64,000 bases of DNA from Saprospiraceae bacterium (GCA_016710585.1 JADJVN010000049.1:1-64000), one strand, 5' to 3'; shown: positions 1 to 9,745, numbered from the stretch's first letter. Made by a program: numbers and translations. The notes: a model not told the origin generated them from the letters alone.

Positions 1-1314
1 TTGCCCAATATCTGAATAGTTTGAGCTTGTTCGCATGAATATTTTCCTAATATTGCTTAATTTTTAAAATATAAAGCCCAGCTTTTTTAATTGATATATT
101 TGGTGTGGTATCAATAATATTACCAAGAGAGTCTTCCCAAAGGTAAGTATATCTAGCAGCTCCAAAAAGTTTTGAACTGTCACTATATAGGTTGACTATG
201 GTATCACTACATGAAAAATTTCCTGAACTACGGATTTCAGGATCATTTTTTATTACTGTGAGATTTAAATTGATTAAACTATCACAAAATGGAAAGCCTT
301 TCATTTGTAATTTTTCATCATATTTTCCAGAAGTGCAAAAAGATTTGTTGTTGAGTTGAAAACAATCAGGAAAACATATTACAGTGTCTATTTGAACTGG
401 ATCTACTTCATGGTCAATTACCATAAACTTTACTAGACTATCGCAGCCTGTAAAATTTTTAAGAAGTATCTCATGATCTCCACTATAATAATTCTGGTTT
501 TTAATTTTAACTGACTGATTTGGGCATGTAAAAAATACACCTAAATCTGTTTCTACATTTCCAAAGATATTAACATCAAGACATTCTTTTTTTTCATGAC
601 AAGCATTCATCCCAATAGCACATATTTTGCCAATTCCTTTTGTGGTCCATTGGACAGTTACTGATGTTTTAGTAGAGCTTAAGACGTCCCCATTAATAAC
701 TTCCCATTGATTTGAACAAGCACCAACAAATCCTTGAATGTTGTAAGTTTCTATATCTCCTTCACAAACATTGGTTTTACCTGTTATTTGACCTGTTAGT
801 TTTGGGATTGGGGCCACTGCGGATCCTCCAGTGACAGTAATTGAAAAAGAACAAGCAGCTGGACCATTGCCATCAATTACGATGTAATAGATACAACCAA
901 TTTTTAAAGGAGCAGTTGACGCGAAACTGTGCACACCAACTGGCATTGCAGTATTACAGTTGCTTACCAATGAAAAAGAGCCACAATTTTGACTTTCGTA
1001 TACCCCCAAGTTCAATCGAAATTACCTATCGTACAACCTAAGACTCTGACATTAAATGATAAATTGGTAGAACCAGCGATGAAACCAAAATAGCGAATAG
1101 AATGTACGACTTGAGTACAATAGCCTGGCGGGGCTATTCCAGGAGATGTGTGTGAAGTCATGCCAAAAACACCATTTAAATCACAAACGACACATGCATC
1201 ATTACAATTATTCTCAAGATTGACCGCACTTCCACAGATTGGAACCTGCGCATTGATTGAAAAGCAGAATAAAGATATAATTATATATTTTGAGGCATTA
1301 ATTATATATCGCAT
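1..1314 (-). pseudogene. Secreted multidomain surface protein, 3' end off window, two frameshifts
   Basis: A gene on the minus strand starts at ATG 1314 with a signal peptide (hydrophobic IIISLFCF stretch ending INAQ). Two earlier start candidates are only TTG. The N-terminal part is rich in paired Cys and resembles surface proteins of Saprospiraceae. A PKD-like region follows (residues near VTVQWTTKGIG), then two repeats containing CDSLVKF and CDSLINL. The frame is broken twice. Near 1012-1017 the upstream frame ends in GNFD-stop, while the next frame continues NLGVYESQNC; one extra T would rejoin them. Near 47-50 the frame hits TAG, while the -1 frame continues GKYSCEQAQTIQI to the edge. 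No T9SS tail is visible because the 3' end is missing. An adhesin or other extracellular role is inferred only. The breaks may be sequencing errors. Confidence 0.6.
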
Positions 1315-1398
1315 CACCGCGCAAATTAAAGCCAAAATATGGAAATAAAAAATTTTTAGGCTAAAATATATTGAAATTATTAAAATTATGCAAATAAA

Positions 1399-1422
1399 AA
1401 AAGCCCTGAAATTCAGGGCTTT
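1399..1422 (-). terminator. Rho-independent terminator of the LysM gene
   Basis: A perfect inverted repeat AAAGCCCTGAA / TTCAGGGCTTT lies 20 bases downstream of the LysM stop codon. On the minus strand it is followed by a T-run, the complement of the A-run at 1393-1402. Confidence 0.8.
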
Positions 1423-1443
1423 AATTTTTATAAGATTTTAAGA

Positions 1444-1824
1444 TTACACGTTAGGTATAATCAACTCTTGTCCAGGTTGAATGATATCTGGATTTTTCAA
1501 AATATCTTTATTTGCTTCAAAAATAGCTTTGTATTTCATTGGATCTTTGAAGTAGTGTTTTGCTATTAGACTTAAGCTTTCACCTTTTTCTACTGTATGC
1601 TTAGTATAGTAGTCAGTGTTTGCAACTTTAATGTCTGCAATTAAATCGCTAGGCTCAGCACCACCAATTTCTTTAATTTGATCCCACATTCTATCTTTAT
1701 CATATTGAGTTTGAGCAACTCCACGTACTTTTAATACGCCATTTTCTTCGACTACTGAACCATCTTGAACATTTAGTTCCTCTCCTAAACTTAATACTGA
1801 ACGATATTTGTCTTGTAAATTCAT
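1444..1824 (-). CDS. BON and LysM domain protein (YgaU/Kbp-like)
   Basis: A 126-residue protein with no signal peptide. Residues about 15-65 form a BON-like segment (VVEENGVLKVRGVAQT). Residues about 72-125 form a C-terminal LysM repeat (HTVEKGESLSLIAKHYF to PGQELIIPNV). This architecture and length match YgaU/Kbp, a small cytoplasmic potassium-binding protein in Enterobacteria. LysM otherwise binds peptidoglycan, but export is not indicated here. The gene is monocistronic, with its own terminator just downstream and a tRNA divergently upstream. The family call is firm. The ligand is inferred from the family. Confidence 0.85.
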   Translation of the reverse strand: MNLQDKYRSVLSLGEELNVQDGSVVEENGVLKVRGVAQTQYDKDRMWDQIKEIGGAEPSDLIADIKVANTDYYTKHTVEKGESLSLIAKHYFKDPMKYKAIFEANKDILKNPDIIQPGQELIIPNV

Positions 1825-1975
1825 GAATAAAATTTTAGATTAAATAATATAATTGAAACCATTGAAATTGGGCATTAGTTCCGTTTAAAGACATAAATTG
1901 ATTGAATTTCTTGAAATATTTTTATTTCACATAGATATTTTTTTAAGCATTTCTAGTGAAAGTTAATTTCAATCG

Positions 1976-1983
1976 TATATTTG
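1976..1983 (+). promoter_or_regulatory. -7 promoter element of tRNA-Leu
   Basis: TATATTTG matches the Bacteroidota sigma-ABfr consensus TAnnTTTG exactly and lies 15 bases before the tRNA. No clear TTG is found at the -33 position, so only the -7 box is claimed. Confidence 0.55.
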
Positions 1984-1998
1984 CGACGTAAAAAATGA

Positions 1999-2078
1999 GC
2001 GGATGTGGCGAAACTGGCAGACGCACTAGACTTAGGATCTAGCGGGCAACCGTGTGGGTTCGACTCCCTCCATCCGCA
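1999..2078 (+). tRNA. tRNA-Leu (anticodon UAG)
   Basis: The acceptor stem GCGGATG (1999-2005) pairs with CATCCGC (2071-2077). The anticodon stem CTAGA/TCTAG encloses loop CTTAGGA, giving anticodon TAG at 2033-2035, which reads CUA leucine codons. A long variable arm follows, as expected of tRNA-Leu, and then a T-arm containing GGGTTCGACTCCC. The 3' CCA is not encoded (CAC follows the stem), so it must be added after transcription. The genes for trigger factor, clpP and clpX follow on the same strand. Confidence 0.96.
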
Positions 2079-2134
2079 CTTTTTACTTATCATAATCATT
2101 ATCAAGGCTTTGCCACAAATTTTGTTTCCACTTT

Positions 2135-3535
2135 ATGAATATTAGCTACTCAAGTTTGTCTCAGTTACATGGAGAATTGTCTATTGATTTGGACAAATCT
2201 GATTTTCAACCAAAAATTTCGGAAGAATTAAAAAAACTTAAGAAAAAAGCACAAGTAAAAGGATTTAGAGCTGGTCATGTTCCTGAATCTTTGATAAAAA
2301 GCATGTATGGTTCTACTGTTAAGTCAGAAACGCTTAATAAAATAGTCACTGAGCTTGTTGATAAATATCAAAAAGATCATGAAGTCCAGTTTATGGGCGA
2401 TTTACTTCCAGTATCTGAGCCGCTCACTGACGAGCAATTTAATGGTGATTCTATCTCCATAAAGTTTGAAGTGGGATTGGCTCCTAAGCTAGATGCCGAT
2501 GAATTGGTAAAAAAACTCGTTGTAGATAATTATAGTATCGAAGTTCCGGAATCTGAAGTAGATCAAAATTTTGAAAATTTAACCAATCGACTCAAGACCA
2601 ATGTTGAGATATCTGGTCCGTTGGAACTAAATGATATGGCAAATTTGAAAGTTAGAGAGTTAGAGGGTGACACACTCAAAGAAAATGGTTGGGAGTCTGA
2701 TTTTTTAATTACCATGGATCACTTAATCCAAGATGAACTTAAATCTAGATTATTGAATCAAATTGTCGGCTTTAAATTAAATATAGATATAACAAAAGTA
2801 GAGAATGATGCAGATGATAAAATCATTCGTAAATATTTATTAAAGATCCCTGATGATAATGATATTGTTGTTGGCAATATGTATGAAGCAGAAGTAACTT
2901 CAATTTTGCGTAAAGAAAATCCTGTTCTAGATGAAGCGTTTTTCAATAAAGCCTTTGGAGAGGGTAGAGGTATTACCAATATTGATCAAGCAAAGGCTGC
3001 AATTCGTGAAGAGTTGAATGCTTATTATAAAGAACAATGTACTCAGATCCAGTATCATCAAATCCTCCATAAGTTGAGTCATGAAAGCGGTGTAGAATTA
3101 CCAGACGATTTTCTTAAAAAATGGTTGCAAGCTAATTTTGAAGAATGGAGAGTTGAAAACACACATGAGTTAGACCATAAATACTATCATTATAGAGAAT
3201 CCATGATATGGAGGCTGCTAAAAGATATGTTGTTTGTGAGTAAAGGACTAAAAGTTAGCTATGATGATGCAAAGAAACATATGATCGCAAAATATAAATC
3301 GATGTATCCTGGAATTCAGTTACCCGATGAACAATGGGAAATGTTAGCTGCCAGAGGATTTGAAAATAAAGATACGATGATGGAATATTTTCAAATATCA
3401 CAGACTGAGAAAGTATTAGAGTGGATCTCAGATAATGTCCAGAAAACTGATAAAGTATTATCGATTGATGAGTACAAAGAAATTGTTAAAAAAATGAATA
3501 GTCATGATGATCATATGCATCATCATGAACATTAA
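2135..3535 (+). CDS. tig: Trigger factor, ribosome-associated chaperone
   Basis: A 466-residue protein whose N-terminus contains the ribosome-binding signature region (KAQVKGFRAGHVPESLIKSMYG, about residues 37-58). A PPIase-like middle region and a long helical C-terminal substrate-binding cradle follow. The very end is His-rich (HDDHMHHHEH). Trigger factor binds ribosomal protein L23 and shields nascent chains. It is followed directly by clpP and clpX on the same strand, the classical tig-clpP-clpX order. The middle domain is divergent compared with proteobacterial FKBP-type domains, as is usual in Bacteroidota, so PPIase activity cannot be asserted from sequence. Confidence 0.93.
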   Translation: MNISYSSLSQLHGELSIDLDKSDFQPKISEELKKLKKKAQVKGFRAGHVPESLIKSMYGSTVKSETLNKIVTELVDKYQKDHEVQFMGDLLPVSEPLTDEQFNGDSISIKFEVGLAPKLDADELVKKLVVDNYSIEVPESEVDQNFENLTNRLKTNVEISGPLELNDMANLKVRELEGDTLKENGWESDFLITMDHLIQDELKSRLLNQIVGFKLNIDITKVENDADDKIIRKYLLKIPDDNDIVVGNMYEAEVTSILRKENPVLDEAFFNKAFGEGRGITNIDQAKAAIREELNAYYKEQCTQIQYHQILHKLSHESGVELPDDFLKKWLQANFEEWRVENTHELDHKYYHYRESMIWRLLKDMLFVSKGLKVSYDDAKKHMIAKYKSMYPGIQLPDEQWEMLAARGFENKDTMMEYFQISQTEKVLEWISDNVQKTDKVLSIDEYKEIVKKMNSHDDHMHHHEH

Positions 3536-3573
3536 TAAATAGCAATTGTAGTATTATAATTAAATAAATCAAT

Positions 3574-4263
3574 ATGTTTCCAAAAGATGAATTTCAAAAA
3601 TATGCAACCAAGCATCTAGGGATGTCTTCAATGCATTTAGAAAAATACATGGCAAATTTTGCTCCAAATATAAAAGGATTTACACCACAAGTAATTGAAG
3701 AACGTCAACTTAATGTTGTAGGCATGGACGTGTTTTCTCGATTGATGATGGATAGAATCATTTTTATGGGAGTGCCAGTAAATGATTATGTAGCCAATGT
3801 CATTCAGGCACAACTTTTATTTTTAGACTCCGCTGATGCTAGAAGAGATGTACAGATGTATATCAACAGTCCAGGAGGATCTGTAATTGACGGTCTTGGG
3901 ATATATGATACAATGCAATATATAAATCCAGATGTAGCTACAATATGCACTGGTTTAGCAGCCTCAATGGGTGCAGTATTGTTGTGTGCAGGGACCAAGG
4001 GTAAAAGAACTTGTCTGAAGCATGCTAGAGTAATGATTCACCAACCATCAGGTGGGATGAGTGGACAATTTACTGATATGGAAATTTCATATAATCTTAT
4101 CAAGACATTGAAGCGTGAATTATACGAGATTATGGCTTTACATACCAATCAAGATGTTGATAAAATTGAAGCTGATTGCGATCGAGATAATTGGATGACA
4201 GCAAATGATGCTAAAGATTATGGATTGGTTGACGAAGTGCTAGTTAGGTCAAAGAAAGTATAA
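3574..4263 (+). CDS. clpP: ATP-dependent Clp protease proteolytic subunit
   Basis: A 229-residue serine protease that forms the tetradecameric chamber fed by ClpX. The catalytic Ser lies in GLAASMGA (Ser131), the His in MIHQPSGG (His156), and the Asp in the DCDRDNW region (about residue 205). The N-terminal extension of about 30 residues before the core is longer than in E. coli and typical of Bacteroidota. The gene lies 38 bases after tig and only 2 bases before clpX, so co-transcription is very likely. Confidence 0.96.
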   Translation: MFPKDEFQKYATKHLGMSSMHLEKYMANFAPNIKGFTPQVIEERQLNVVGMDVFSRLMMDRIIFMGVPVNDYVANVIQAQLLFLDSADARRDVQMYINSPGGSVIDGLGIYDTMQYINPDVATICTGLAASMGAVLLCAGTKGKRTCLKHARVMIHQPSGGMSGQFTDMEISYNLIKTLKRELYEIMALHTNQDVDKIEADCDRDNWMTANDAKDYGLVDEVLVRSKKV

Positions 4264-4265
4264 GC

Positions 4266-5498
4266 ATGGCTAAAAAGAAAGAGTCAGATTTTTGTGCATT
4301 TTGTGGACGTGAACGAAAAGATGCTGCAATACTCGTTAAAGGTGAAATTGTATCCATTTGTGATAGTTGTGTCATGCAAGCTGCAGCTATAGTAAATGAA
4401 GAATTAGCGCATGGCAAATCTAATAAGAGTGTAAATAAGGGTTTCTCATTACCTGCAAATTTCTCTCCAGTAAAAATAAAAGAATTTTTGGATCTTTATA
4501 TCGTTGGTCAAGATGAGGCAAAAAAAGTCATGGCGGTAGCGGTATATAACCATTATAAGAGATTAAATGTAGAGTCCAATGACGACGTTGAAATTGAAAA
4601 ATCCAATGTATTATTTATAGGGCCAACTGGGACAGGAAAAACATTGATGGCGAAGACACTAGCAAAATTTTTGCGAGTACCCTTTGCTATTGTTGATGCT
4701 ACATCATTTACAGAGGCGGGTTATGTCGGCGAGGATGTAGAAGGTATGTTGTCAAGGTTATTACAATCTTGTGACTACAATATCGAATCAGCACAAACTG
4801 GTATAATATATATTGACGAAATAGACAAAATAGCAAGAAAAAGTGAAAATCCCTCTATCACTCGAGATGTGTCAGGAGAAGGAGTTCAGCAAGCCTTGCT
4901 CAAAATTCTTGAAGGCGCCGATGTAAATGTTCCTCCTGCTGGTGGGAGAAAACACCCAGAGCAACAATTCTTGAAACTCAATACTGTTAATATTTTATTC
5001 ATTTGTGGAGGTGCATTCGATGGGCTTGAAAAAATAATCAATAAGAGACTGAATACTAGTGTTATAGGTTTTAAAGCTCAGAGCGATCAGGCTAATACCG
5101 TTTTAGATGATGTACTACATCTCGTGAATCACCATGATCTAAAAAAATTCGGAATTATTCCTGAGCTATTGGGTCGATTACCCGTTCTGGCTTATCTGGA
5201 GAAATTGACTCGAAAAGACTTAATTAGAATTTTAACTGAACCCAAAAATGCACTTATATCGCAGTATAAAAAATTGTTTGCTATTGAAGGTGTAACCCTA
5301 GAGTTTATCACAGAAGCACTAGAAGAGATAGCACAACAGGCAATTGACAATAAATTAGGCGCACGTGGATTGAGGTCAATTTGTGAAAAAGTGTTGACGG
5401 AACCGATGTTCCATGGGGTGGAATCAAAAGAGTTATTGATAACTAAAGACTTTGTACTATCCAAAGTACAAAGCCAAAGTGTTTCTATTTCTGCTTAA
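4266..5498 (+). CDS. clpX: ClpX, ATP-dependent unfoldase of ClpXP
   Basis: A 410-residue AAA+ protein. The N-terminal C4 zinc finger has Cys10, Cys13, Cys32 and Cys35. Walker A is GPTGTGKT (about residues 119-126). Walker B is IIYIDEIDKIA, and the ClpX-type sensor 2 is GARGLRS. ClpX recognises tagged substrates, unfolds them and threads them into ClpP. It follows clpP after two bases, and its length is normal for the family. Confidence 0.97.
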   Translation: MAKKKESDFCAFCGRERKDAAILVKGEIVSICDSCVMQAAAIVNEELAHGKSNKSVNKGFSLPANFSPVKIKEFLDLYIVGQDEAKKVMAVAVYNHYKRLNVESNDDVEIEKSNVLFIGPTGTGKTLMAKTLAKFLRVPFAIVDATSFTEAGYVGEDVEGMLSRLLQSCDYNIESAQTGIIYIDEIDKIARKSENPSITRDVSGEGVQQALLKILEGADVNVPPAGGRKHPEQQFLKLNTVNILFICGGAFDGLEKIINKRLNTSVIGFKAQSDQANTVLDDVLHLVNHHDLKKFGIIPELLGRLPVLAYLEKLTRKDLIRILTEPKNALISQYKKLFAIEGVTLEFITEALEEIAQQAIDNKLGARGLRSICEKVLTEPMFHGVESKELLITKDFVLSKVQSQSVSISA

Positions 5499-5574
5499 TT
5501 AATATTGATTTTTTAGATATATAAATATTCTGTATCTTGCATTAAATATTTTTTAAATATTAAAAACTAATTTT

Positions 5575-5937
5575 ATGGATGCAATAACAGGACTAGGAAA
5601 GTATTTTTTTTCAATTCCAATGTTAATTTTTGGGGTTTTTCATTTTATGTCTGCTGATGCAATGGCAGGTAGTGCCCCTGGTGGTGTAATTTCTATTTAT
5701 ATCACAGGGATCTGTCTTATTTTGTTTGCCATTAGTGTATTGATAGGCAAATATGATAAGTTGGCAGCAGTTTTACTAGCATTTATGCTTCTCTTATTTG
5801 TTACTTTGGTTCATATGAAATCAGCAACTGTTGGAAGCCAAATGGCGACTGTTAGTTTACTTAAAGACATGTCTTTAATAGGAGGTGCTTTAATGTATGC
5901 TCATGCACTAGCTAAAGACAAGTCAATTATAGGTTGA
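5575..5937 (+). CDS. DoxX-like small integral membrane protein
   Basis: A 120-residue protein with about four predicted membrane helices (FFSIPMLIFGVFHF, ISIYITGICLILFAISVLI, LAAVLLAFMLLLFVTLV, and a C-terminal ISLIGGALMYAHAL-type segment). This pattern fits the DoxX/DoxD-like family, whose biochemical role is poorly defined. A promoter-like TATCTTGC lies about 40 bases upstream, which suggests a transcript separate from clpX. The function is not assigned. Confidence 0.75.
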   Translation: MDAITGLGKYFFSIPMLIFGVFHFMSADAMAGSAPGGVISIYITGICLILFAISVLIGKYDKLAAVLLAFMLLLFVTLVHMKSATVGSQMATVSLLKDMSLIGGALMYAHALAKDKSIIG

Positions 5938-6000
5938 GCTTTGTAAAGCATATTTCTACGGGTCGGTTTCTTCAATTGGCCTGCAAAAAGTATTAGTATT

Positions 6001-6774
6001 TTGATAGCAGTATTTAAGTTAGACTATAATGGAAAAAACTATTGCGGTTGGCAAAGGCAAAACGGACAAATTTCTGTGCAACAAGTAGTTGAAACAGCTA
6101 CAAGTACTTTGTTAAATCGCAAGATCGAAATCGTTGGCTGTGGTCGTACAGATTCAGGTGTCCATGCAAAAAATTTTATTTGCAATTTTGAAATAGAAAA
6201 ACAAGATTTAGATAAATTGAGCAAAAGAGCTTTGAACTCAATATTGCCAAATGATATAGCTATCTCAAAAATATATACAACTGAAGATTCATTTCATTCT
6301 CGATTTGATGCAATTCAAAGATCCTATGTTTATAGAGTTAATATAGAGAAATCTGTGTTTTCAAATGAGTTAAGCTATTTTGCTCATTTTTATAATTCAA
6401 TGGATCTTTCGGAATTTGAGATATTCTCCTCACTTATAGTTAACGAGAGTAATTTTCGTTCATTTGCTAAGTTTCATTCTAATGTCGACAATTATAACTG
6501 CAAACTGATGAGAGCAGAATGGTTGATTAAAGATTCATATAATATCGAATTTCATATTTCTGCAAATCGATTTCTTCGAGGCATGGTGAGATTAATAGTG
6601 GGTACTTATTTTAATTTAGGATTGGGGAAAATTAGCTTACATCAAATAGAATCAGATATCCGAGTTCAGAATCAAATATCAAAAGCATGGTCAGTTCCAG
6701 CCCATGGATTGACGTTGCATGAAGTATTATATCCTGATAAAATTATTGAGAATTTAGTTGAACTCAAAAATTGA
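6001..6774 (+). CDS. truA: tRNA pseudouridine(38-40) synthase TruA
   Basis: A 257-residue enzyme that isomerises uridines 38-40 in the tRNA anticodon arm. The catalytic Asp51 sits in GCGRTDSGVHAK. The FLRGMVRLIVGTYFNLG motif is near the C-terminus, and the HFYNSMDLSEF region also fits TruA. The start appears to be TTG at 6001. No ATG in this frame precedes the conserved LDYNGKNYCGWQRQ segment, and the start gives the expected N-terminal length. Confidence 0.93.
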   Translation: MIAVFKLDYNGKNYCGWQRQNGQISVQQVVETATSTLLNRKIEIVGCGRTDSGVHAKNFICNFEIEKQDLDKLSKRALNSILPNDIAISKIYTTEDSFHSRFDAIQRSYVYRVNIEKSVFSNELSYFAHFYNSMDLSEFEIFSSLIVNESNFRSFAKFHSNVDNYNCKLMRAEWLIKDSYNIEFHISANRFLRGMVRLIVGTYFNLGLGKISLHQIESDIRVQNQISKAWSVPAHGLTLHEVLYPDKIIENLVELKN

Positions 6775-6781
6775 CTTTCCT

Positions 6782-6949
6782 TTATAATTTTCTATTTATT
6801 TCATTGTTATAAGGGCAATGTCTGCATTTATTTTGACAGCAGTAACCACGTTTTTTGAGATATCGTTCTGTAAAAACATATAGTCCATTCTCTATATAAT
6901 AATCTACATTTTCTATCAATTTAACTTGTAAATCCTTATCGCAATTCAA
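6782..6949 (-). CDS. DUF5522 small cysteine-rich protein
   Basis: A 55-residue frame on the minus strand, from TTG 6949 to TAA at 6782-6784. It encodes YYIENGLYVFTERYLKKRGY followed by CCQNKCRHCPYN. That is the DUF5522 signature: an aromatic helix, then the cysteine cluster C-C-x3-C-x2-C followed by P-Y. The cluster suggests metal or Fe-S binding, but the function is unknown. The only in-frame start after the upstream TAG is this TTG. The gene lies just downstream of the DUF6580 gene on the same strand and converges with truA, 7 bases away. Confidence 0.75.
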   Translation of the reverse strand: MNCDKDLQVKLIENVDYYIENGLYVFTERYLKKRGYCCQNKCRHCPYNNEINRKL

Positions 6950-6963
6950 ATGCTAGTTTTTTA

Positions 6964-7482
6964 TCAATGTTGAATAAACTTGCAAATCCAAAAAAATACA
7001 ATACTAAAAAATAATGTTGCAATGAATTCATAAGTAAAGAAGGGGATAGCACTCCAATAACAAAGCGCCAATCCACTTAAATTTTTAGTATATAGTGTGT
7101 CAGAAATCCATACTCCAAAATTGGATATAATAAAAAATGTAAGTGAAGATATTAATGATAGTTTTACGATATCTAAACTACTTATTTTATGCTCTCTATA
7201 AAGAAATTTAGAAATTACAAAATTCAAAAAGAAGGGTAAGTAAATGAATAATATACTTGAAAAATGATATTGATTATATGGATACAAATACTTATTAATA
7301 ATAATATCTGCTATAAAGTAAATTGTAATAATTGATAGAAAATAGCGCCATTTGCCAAAGCAAACTCCTGTGAAGAGAATTGCAGCAGAAGTTGCTGTAA
7401 AATTAGGCATGTGTGGCACTAGACGAGATAAAAACACTGTCACTATGATTATAAATAGGCTGAAATATTGATAATTCTTCAT
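6964..7482 (-). CDS. DUF6580 integral membrane protein
   Basis: A 172-residue, strongly hydrophobic protein with about five membrane helices. RLVPHMPNFTATSAAILFTG near the N-terminus and ISNFGVWISDTLYTKNLSGL followed by CYWSAIPFF near the C-terminus are the hallmarks of the DUF6580 family. Its overall plan recalls ECF transporter S-components, but no substrate can be named. An upstream in-frame ATG at 7512 would add MCKFTQKIKV. I prefer 7482 because the membrane segment then starts near the N-terminus. Confidence 0.75.
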   Translation of the reverse strand: MKNYQYFSLFIIIVTVFLSRLVPHMPNFTATSAAILFTGVCFGKWRYFLSIITIYFIADIIINKYLYPYNQYHFSSILFIYLPFFLNFVISKFLYREHKISSLDIVKLSLISSLTFFIISNFGVWISDTLYTKNLSGLALCYWSAIPFFTYEFIATLFFSIVFFWICKFIQH

Positions 7483-7532
7483 TACTTTAATTTTCTGCGT
7501 AAATTTACACATAATTTAGATAATATTAAAAT

Positions 7533-9398
7533 ATGACAAAATTCTCGGCAGTTTCGTTCCACACTTATTTTCAAATTGCTAAGTTGACAAGTTTTTTTAT
7601 TTTACTCACATTTAACTTTGGTATCAGTCAGCACTGTTACTGGCAAATGCAAGTAGACTATGATATTAATGTAAAAATGGATGTAAAGAAACACCAATTC
7701 CAAGGTCACGAGATTTTAAAAATTGTAAATAATAGTCCTGATACATTGCGACGATTGTTTTATCATTTATATTTTAATGCTTTTCAGCCAGGTTCTGACA
7801 TGGATGAACGATCTAGATGGATAGTTGATCCAGATAAAAGAGTAGGTTCAAGAATTTATAATTTATCAAATGAGGAAATTGGATATCAAGAAATTCATTC
7901 CGTTAAGCAAGGAAATACAAAGCTAAAATGGAATATGGAGCAAACCATATTGGAAGTAATTTTAGAAAAAGTTCTTTTGCCTAATGATTCTACGGTGATT
8001 GAAATGAATTTTGAAGCTCAAGTTCCAATACAGATAAGAAGATCTGGTCGTAATAATTCCGAGGGTATTGATTATTCAATGGCGCAGTGGTATCCAAAAT
8101 TGTGCGCCTATGATGCAAATGGATGGCATTCAAACCCATATATTGGCAGAGAGTTTTATGGTAATTGGGGGGATTAGAATGTTAGAATTGAATTGGATGC
8201 AAAATACTGTGTTGCAGCAACTGGCTACCAGTTGAATTCCGATGAGGTAAACTGTAGTTTGCCTACAACTAGAAGCACTAAAAAGTGGCATTTTTTTGCA
8301 CCAAAAGTGCATGACTTTGTTTGGGCTGCAGATCCAGATTATGTGCATAAAGTTTATACAAGAACTAATGGGCAAATATTGAATTTTTATTATCAGGAAA
8401 ATGAGAAAACAGAAAACTGGAAATTACTTCCTAAGATTATAGATACAGCCTTAGTATTTATTGAAAAAAATTTCGGACCATATCCATATAAATCATACTC
8501 ATTCATACAAGGTGGTGATGGAGGCATGGAATATCCTATGGCTACATTAATCACTGGAAATCGAAAATTAAATAGTCTGGTAGGCGTTTCTATTCATGAA
8601 TTGATGCATTCTTGGTATCAGATGTTATTGGCAACGGATGAGGCGGAATTTCCGTGGATGGATGAAGGTTTTGCCTCATATGCTGAATATGAAACTGAAC
8701 AACATTTGAAGAGATTGAATTTAATTCCTGAAGAAAAGCCAGATGATATTCAATTTAAATCTTCAATTGAAGCCTATCGTAAGTTAGCTTTATCTGGAGT
8801 GGAGGAAAATTTAAAAACACATGCCGACCATTACCACACCAACTATGCATATGGTAATGCGTCATACGTTAAAGGAGCTTTAACTTTGGTACAGTTAGAG
8901 TATTTACTAGGGAAGGAAGTGGTGAGAAATTCTCTTTTGGAGTATTATTGGACATGGCGGTTCAAACATCCAGATGATGTTGATTTTTTTAGAATAGTAG
9001 AAAAACAAGCTAATGTTGAGTTGGATTGGTTCTATGAGTATTGGATTGAATCTACAAAAACTGTAGATTATGCTATCGATACAATTTATAAAGTAGATAA
9101 AAATGAAACTTTATTATCTATAGAAAGGATTGATCTTTTTCCAATGCCGATGGAAGTGAATGTAGAAACCATAGATGGTCAAAATATTTTGTATTATATT
9201 CCTTTAGACTTAATGAGAGGTTCTAAAAAATTCGTTGACAAGAAAGTTATACAATGCAAACCATGGCATTGGGTAAAGACGAATTACTCTTTAAATCTAG
9301 AGATCCCTCTTCATAAAATCAAAGCCATTACCTTAGATCCAACCAATCAATTAGTAGATATTGATCCTTCAAATAACCAAATCATATTAAAGGAATAA
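7533..9398 (+). pseudogene. M1 family zinc aminopeptidase, interrupted by in-frame TAG
   Basis: A secreted M1 (gluzincin) peptidase. The N-terminal signal-like segment is SFFILLTFNFGISQ. A beta-rich N domain ends at GREFYGNWGD. The next codon is TAG (8175-8177), and the same frame then continues NVRIELDAKYCVAATGYQ to TAA at 9396-9398. Counting the TAG as a codon, the zinc site is His355-Glu356-x2-His359 (HELMH), with the third ligand Glu378 in MDEGFASYAEYE, the exact HExxH-x18-E spacing. M1 homologues have Tyr or Phe where TAG stands, so one substitution (TAT or TAC to TAG) explains the break. Both halves look under selection. It may be a sequencing error, a fresh nonsense mutation or readthrough. 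A TTG or GTG restart would not give a complete enzyme. Confidence 0.82.
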
Positions 9399-9418
9399 AT
9401 GGATAAAAATAATTGATC

Positions 9419-9745
9419 TTATTTATTAATAATAACAGATTTCATCCAGCTGTGGTATGACTTATTTACCTTCGCTTTAATTTGAATGATAGCCGAAATG
9501 TTATAACTATGATTTTTTTTAATAATACTTTCGATAGTATTGAATAATCTTTTAAATGTTTTTAGTATTAAAACTACCTCTTTGTCATTAGCTACCTTTC
9601 CTTCCCAATAGTACATTGAATTAATAGGGAAAATATTTGCACATGCTATTACTTTTTTTGAAAGACAAATTTCAGAAATCGCAGTAGCTTCTTTTGAGTC
9701 TTTACAGGGTAAATAAATTAAAAGAATTTTCTTGTCCTTGTTCAT
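9419..9745 (-). CDS. cutA: CutA1 divalent-cation tolerance protein
   Basis: A 108-residue protein of the CutA family, a trimeric ferredoxin-like fold related to PII. Matching features are CLSKKVIACANIFPINSMYYWEGK (residues about 27-50), ILKTFKRLF, and a C-terminal SYHSWMKSVI. It has been linked to copper tolerance in E. coli, but the direct role is unsettled. Its ATG overlaps the ppk stop codon by four bases (ATGA), so the two are translated from one message. Confidence 0.88.
   Translation of the reverse strand: MNKDKKILLIYLPCKDSKEATAISEICLSKKVIACANIFPINSMYYWEGKVANDKEVVLILKTFKRLFNTIESIIKKNHSYNISAIIQIKAKVNKSYHSWMKSVIINK

Noticed and set aside
5540..5565. AT-only inverted repeat before the DoxX-like gene
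   Set aside because: It contains no G-C pairs and no T-run beyond background; probably chance in AT-rich DNA.
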